From DATAQC01 sp038238185 (GTDB lineage Bacteria > Actinomycetota > Acidimicrobiia > Acidimicrobiales > AC-14): a DNA stretch of 64,000 nucleotides. Where the stretch lies: positions 1-64,000 of the forward strand of contig JBBRXY010000009.1 in NCBI GenBank assembly GCA_038238185.1. Direction: 5' to 3'. The translations under genes and the position numbers were made by a program. This document shows positions 63,345 to 64,000 of the stretch, in pieces; within the stretch, counting starts at the first letter, position 1, and each line of letters begins with the position of its first letter. The notes below the pieces were generated by a model that was given only the letters and a program-made list of their open reading frames with translations, was not told where the DNA came from and did not search any database.

Positions 63345-64000
63345 CTACGACGCCCGTTGGTCGGCGCGCCGGACGATCGGGTTGATGGTCCGAGAGGGCG
63401 GCGCTGATGACTCTTCGGGGCCAATTCGGCGGCAAATGGCCCGAGTGGCGCATACGCACGGGCCCAAGGCCCGATCCACAGGCGGCGATGGCCAGTTCGG
63501 GGGCCGGTGTCGAACGCGCCGAGGACACCGAGGCGCTTGAAGTTGGCCACGGTGGCCGCGAGCAGCGCCTGCAGGCGCGTCTTTCGTCGGCCCCGGTAAG
63601 CGGGCCTGGCGCATGCCCAGGTCCTGGAGATGGTCGATCTTGCGCTCGACCTTGGAGCGACGGCGCAGCAATGCCTTGGTCGCCGGCTCGGCCTGGGCCG
63701 CCCGGGCGGCGGTGATGCGGGCCTCGTGCACGCCGACGGTGATCTGGCGCCCGCCTTTGGCCGTGGTGCACTGGGTCTGGAATGGACAGGCGCCGCAGGT
63801 GACGGCGGCGAAGACGAAGCGGAGGGCGGCACGGCCCTTGTGGTCGGTGACCGGGCGGGCGTCGGTGGTGGTCTCCAGAGCCGGGCACGTGACGCTGTTC
63901 GCCTCGAGGTCGATCTCGAAGTCGGTCTTGGGGAAGCGCCCGCCGTTGGTCACCGGGGCCACCTTGGCCACCAGCTCGGTTCCGTGTTCTTCCACCGCCA
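63345..64000 (-). pseudogene. IS1182-family transposase, frameshifted, 5' end outside the window
   Basis: The frame entering from the right edge reads TNGGRFPKTDFEIDLEANSV, TCGACPFQTQCTTAKGGRQI and RRRSKVERKIDHLQDLGMRQ, which is the C-terminal DDE-type part of IS1182-family transposases. At about 63598-63600 one extra T on the minus strand breaks the frame: the expected continuation RYRGRRKTRLQALLAATVAN is in the next frame. The copy is therefore probably inactive unless the extra base is an assembly error or a programmed shift. Confidence 0.8.

Overview
The window is high-GC, densely packed bacterial chromosome. Gene content points to an actinobacterium, with Acidimicrobiia as my best guess but not proven: GlnE adenylyltransferase, a class E sortase with an LAxTG-type substrate, paired CeoB/CeoC-like TrkA proteins, a DevS/NarL-type two-component pair, a DtxR/IdeR-type regulator, a DUF1844 gene upstream of infC, and a Tad pilus locus of the actinobacterial kind.

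Layout. 1-7.8 kb is accessory: a zinc alcohol dehydrogenase preceded by a small gene with an internal peptide repeat, a GAF sensor kinase and its regulator, an IS21-family relic, several short or decayed genes, a 3' tRNA-Thr fragment, a secreted beta-propeller protein and an intact tRNA-Thr. 7.8-12.4 kb is the replication operon topA-tmk-holB. 12.5-17.7 kb holds membrane genes and a DtxR-type regulator translationally coupled to a K+-independent H+-pyrophosphatase. 17.9-26.5 kb holds nhaA and a five-gene minus-strand nitrogen cluster: an antiporter fused to a GlnD-like C-terminal half, amt, an MbcA-like orphan, a second amt and a PII gene. 28-37 kb is a potassium-handling region: two KimA-like permeases, a KdpD/KdpE-like pair, two TrkA-like proteins and two OB-fold proteins. 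36.7-38.3 kb carries RsbW- and STAS-type genes and phoU. 38.3-46.3 kb is a surface region: Fn3 protein, class E sortase, LARTG protein and a Tad pilus locus with several unusual repeats. 46.6-48.7 kb has a selenocysteine tRNA and a primary-type sigma factor. 48.9-54.6 kb is nadE, glnE and a RES/Xre toxin-antitoxin pair. 54.6-63.3 kb is housekeeping: lysS, a membrane Hsp70, infC-rpmI-rplT, a TrmH methyltransferase, a PAS kinase and pheS. At 63.3 kb an IS1182-like transposase with a frameshift begins and runs off the window.

The most interesting object is the 930-residue protein at 23712..26504. Its first about 385 residues are a CPA2-type cation/proton antiporter. The rest aligns by eye with the C-terminal half of GlnD, the PII uridylyltransferase: a helical region, an HD domain that has lost its metal ligands, and two ACT domains. 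The nucleotidyltransferase domain is absent. It heads the cluster containing two ammonium channels and PII, where GlnD would normally be encoded, and a site matching the GlnR consensus overlaps its stop codon. I infer an ion antiporter gated by a nitrogen signal such as glutamine.
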